Of a stretch of DNA of 64,000 nucleotides, positions 63,789 through 64,000 are shown in pieces (position 1 is the stretch's first letter; each line of letters starts with the position of its first letter). Origin of the DNA: DUZB01 sp963747555. GTDB lineage: Bacteria; Desulfobacterota; DSM-4660; Desulfatiglandales; Desulfatiglandaceae. The translations under genes were made by a program, and so were the position numbers. The notes under the pieces are model-generated. The model was not told the origin of the DNA and did no database searches. It worked only from the letters and a program-made list of their open reading frames with translations. Location: the NCBI GenBank assembly GCA_963747555.1, contig CAVVFZ010000009.1, forward strand, positions 124,001-188,000, written 5' to 3'.

Positions 63789-64000
63789 CTATTTGTCCCG
63801 CGTGGCTTCGATAGTAATCAGGACTGTTACATCTCTTCCGAGCACACCCATCTGAAAGAATTTTCCACTGCCCACATGGTACGCAATGCGGTCTATGGTG
63901 AGACGTGCCTCAAATCCCGCCACCAACTGTTTGGGATTGAACGGGTTGGGCCTGCTGTCGAAATAGGTGAAAGGGATTGTAGCGGTTCGACTCACATCCT
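63789..64000 (-). CDS. YceI-like domain, 5' end outside the window
   Basis: The C-terminal ~70 residues: ATIPFTYFDSRPNPFNPKQL, VAGFEARLTIDRIAYHVGSG, GRDVTVLITIEATRDK. This matches the end of the YceI lipocalin-like family ('AGFEA...IdR...G'). The reading frame stays open to the window edge. YceI proteins bind lipid-like isoprenoids in the periplasm. Confidence 0.75.
   Translation of the reverse strand, partial: DVSRTATIPFTYFDSRPNPFNPKQLVAGFEARLTIDRIAYHVGSGKFFQMGVLGRDVTVLITIEATRDK

Overview
The window looks like a chromosomal segment of a deltaproteobacterium (Desulfobacterota), probably an anaerobe that uses organic acids. This is inferred from gene content and not from a marker tree. Supporting points are the hflK-hflC-ACT-domain cluster, a class I (iron-sulfur) fumarase, FmdB-type and other zinc-ribbon proteins, a LivKHMGF importer joined to an acyl-CoA ligase, lapA/lapB next to mutS, and GAF/PAS-rich signalling proteins. 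Coding density is high and the base composition is moderate.

Layout. 0-4.2 kb: vapBC, a LigB-like NAD+ DNA ligase, an internally deleted glycosyltransferase, and tadA with tRNA-Ser. 4.2-9.7 kb: an inverted-repeat element, a large PAS/GAF histidine kinase, then zinc-ribbon/queD/kdsB. 9.7-14.2 kb: hflK-hflC-ACT (minus) and a YidD-like/TPR/lipoprotein cluster (plus). 14.2-18.2 kb: znuCB with a SpoU methyltransferase and small proteins (minus). 18.4-26.3 kb: an EamA exporter and a livKHMGF/acyl-CoA ligase locus (minus). 26.4-42.8 kb: housekeeping genes (fmdB, yfcE, lapAB, mutS, an amidase, prfB with its programmed frameshift, a riboswitch-like leader before a cation/proton antiporter, purB, hinT, a PLP desulfhydrase, lnt, corC). 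42.9-54.4 kb: an accessory zone with a pectinacetylesterase-like protein, a response regulator, a decayed repeat lipoprotein, several toxin-antitoxin modules, an AAA/DUF4143 ATPase and many short palindromes. 54.4-64 kb: secA-argJ-manC (plus), then relBE-fumarase-prmA-thioesterase, a small membrane protein and a YceI fragment (minus).

Three features run through the window. (1) A family of ~240-262 bp fold-back elements is scattered in intergenic gaps: five near-complete copies, one half copy and remnants. Two copies are flanked by 8-bp target duplications, and the inner hairpin differs between subfamilies while staying paired, so this is a non-autonomous mobile element or structured-RNA family. 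(2) A shorter REP-like palindrome (core GTGCGG...CCGCAC) is restricted to about 44-54 kb. (3) About ten otherwise well-conserved genes (ligase, histidine kinase x2, kdsB x2, SpoU, livK, amidase, response regulator, prmA, and several in the repeat lipoprotein) are broken by single-base shifts that nearly all read as one extra base. That points to systematic indel errors or recent decay, and it is separate from the genuine programmed +1 site in prfB.

Genes likely to act together: livKHMGF plus the acyl-CoA ligase (import and CoA activation of an acid); lapA-lapB (LPS control) with lnt, kdsB and manC (envelope); relBE-fum-prmA-thioesterase (overlapping genes); tadA-tRNA-Ser.
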